Part shown: positions 6,407 through 7,541 of the stretch, in pieces | Position numbering within the stretch: the first letter of the stretch is position 1 | Layout of the letters: every line of letters begins with the position of its first letter | Source of the DNA: Verrucomicrobiota bacterium | GTDB lineage: Bacteria; Verrucomicrobiota; Verrucomicrobiia; Verrucomicrobiales; DEV007 | Assembly (NCBI GenBank): GCA_027618625.1 | Contig: JAQCER010000137.1 | Location: forward strand, 1 to 7,541 | DNA: 7,541 bases | Direction: 5' to 3' | The notes under the pieces: model-generated | Database searches by the model: none | The model's input: the letters and a program-made list of their open reading frames with translations, nothing else | What the model was told of the DNA's origin: nothing | Translations under genes and position numbers: made by a program

Positions 6407-7541
6407 TTACTCTGCGGTCAAATCGACTTGATGGGCATCGAGGCTGGATCCTTCTACGAAGCGAAGGCGGGAGAGTGATCGACTGTAGTCTGCGAGACTT
6501 TGAATTTCATCGGATCGGGCACTGGTGAGGTTCCGCTGAAGCTGGAGGACGACAAAGTTAGTGCTGGCACCGCGGTTCAGTTTCCCCTGTTCATTCTTAA
6601 GCGCCAGCTCGGCGAATTCGCGTGCCTCGCGCGTTGCAGCGATCCGCTGAAAATCCGTTTTTGCCTGACTGACAGCATCGTCGATCTCAATCATGACCGA
6701 CTGCCGGAACTGGCGCAGACGCAGCTCGGCCTGCTTGGTCTCAGCGATCGCAATCTTGTGATCCGCCTGGTCCCGCCGATTTCCCAGTGGCAGCGACAAC
6801 GAGAATCCCAGTGAAAAATACGGCGCATCCTGATCGCGCACCTGTTGAAAGGCGCCGCTGACCTCCGTGTCTGAGCCAGCCAGGCCGGCCGCGGCCGTCA
6901 GATCCAGCTCTGGCAGGAGTGCATTCTTGCGCCGCTCCTGAACCAGCTCCTGTTGCTCCAACTGCACTTTGTAAGTCAGGAGATCCGGCCGGGAAGTCAT
7001 CGCGCGACCCCAGCTCCGTCGGTAGTCGAAACTGATCGGCTCGGTCGTCAGGTTGCCTTTCGACACAATCATGACCTCTCGCCATTGAGCGAAGTCATCG
7101 ACCATCGCGCCCTTCAAGATGTTCTGCTGCGCCCGAAACTGACGCTCCGCCAGCAACAGTGCCGCTTTCGTCGTCGATGCCTGGGACTGCGCTTCGGCTG
7201 CTTCAATGGGTGCCAAGTCTCCGTGCTCAACACGCTTCTGATTCTCGCGCCACAATTCTTCCGCCAGACTCAGCGCCATCTCCTGCACTCTCACATTTTC
7301 CTCAGCCGCCACCAGCCCGTAGTAGGCTTCCTCCACCTGATTCACCACACGCAGCATCGATTGCTTCAGCTCAAGAGTCGAGATCTGCAAGTTCTGCAGC
7401 GACACCCGGATATTCAGTCGCGTGTCATCGATTTTGAAATTCTCAAGCAGCGGTTGCCTCAGTTCGACATACGGCCCGGTAATTGATCCGTTCGAAAACA
7501 GATAAAGCCCGCGTTCCCCATCCGTATCCGTGGCTGAAGCG
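6407..7541 (-). CDS. TolC-like outer membrane efflux protein (OEP family), 5' end cut by the window edge
   Basis: Outer-membrane channel with a periplasmic alpha-barrel, the exit duct of the tripartite exporter. The frame is open to the right edge, so the gene begins outside the window; 377 C-terminal residues are visible. The internal GTG at 7405 is an ordinary Val codon and not the start, because coding resemblance continues upstream (GPYVELRQPLLENFKID, typical of the first OEP repeat). The visible part holds most of repeat 1 (long helices about 46-142) and repeat 2 from about residue 183 (SRPDLLTYKVQLEQQEL). Repeat 2 has a barrel strand region YFSLGFSLSLPLGNR (241-255) and the family pattern GKLNRGASTNFVVLQLQRNL (319-338). 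Roughly the first 60 to 120 residues, including the signal peptide, should be missing, judging from usual family lengths. The stop lies 10 bases before the adaptor start, and pairing with that adaptor is the natural reading. Confidence 0.93.
   Translation of the reverse strand, partial: ASATDTDGERGLYLFSNGSITGPYVELRQPLLENFKIDDTRLNIRVSLQNLQISTLELKQSMLRVVNQVEEAYYGLVAAEENVRVQEMALSLAEELWRENQKRVEHGDLAPIEAAEAQSQASTTKAALLLAERQFRAQQNILKGAMVDDFAQWREVMIVSKGNLTTEPISFDYRRSWGRAMTSRPDLLTYKVQLEQQELVQERRKNALLPELDLTAAAGLAGSDTEVSGAFQQVRDQDAPYFSLGFSLSLPLGNRRDQADHKIAIAETKQAELRLRQFRQSVMIEIDDAVSQAKTDFQRIAATREAREFAELALKNEQGKLNRGASTNFVVLQLQRNLTSARSDEIQSLADYSRSLSRLRFVEGSSLDAHQVDLTAE

Noticed and set aside
6407..7405. 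GTG at 7405 as the start of the TolC-like gene
   Set aside because: The frame stays open and family-like to the right edge, and no signal peptide follows the GTG; the true start lies outside the window.

Overview
The window holds seven genes, all read from the minus strand (right to left) and tightly packed. Base composition is GC-rich by eye. The products are envelope proteins of a Gram-negative-type (diderm) bacterium: a TolC-like outer-membrane channel, a MacA/HlyD-type adaptor, a MacB/LolD-type ATPase and two MacB/FtsX-type permeases. The peptide deformylase has an extended middle section, and the gene arrangement is unlike proteobacterial macAB. Together these faintly suggest Verrucomicrobiota or another PVC or Acidobacteria-like lineage, but this is a guess from memory of the families and not a demonstrated placement.

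Layout in transcription order: (1) a TolC/OEP-family outer-membrane efflux protein, its 5' end cut by the right edge (6407-7541); (2) a membrane-anchored periplasmic adaptor (5083-6396); (3) a stand-alone ABC ATPase (4372-5067); (4) permease B (3150-4370); (5) a membrane-anchored protein with a YkuD-like L,D-transpeptidase domain (1845-3140); (6) permease A (560-1855); (7) after a 64-base gap, peptide deformylase, its 3' end cut by the left edge (1-495). Gaps between genes 1 to 6 are 10, 15, 1 and 9 bases, followed by an 11-base overlap, so these six look like one transcript. No RNA genes, mobile elements or CRISPR arrays are visible, and no gene-free stretch exceeds 64 bases.

Inferred assembly: the ATPase drives a pair of non-identical permeases (A and B). 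The adaptor links them across the periplasm to the TolC-like channel, giving a tripartite MacAB-TolC-like exporter whose ATPase is split off and whose permease is probably a heterodimer. The least expected feature is the YkuD-type cysteine protein between the two permease genes. It keeps the His and SHGC core of L,D-transpeptidases but lacks the Arg that usually follows the catalytic Cys. It may tie the exporter to peptidoglycan remodelling or be a repurposed enzyme. The substrate of the exporter cannot be read from the sequence.
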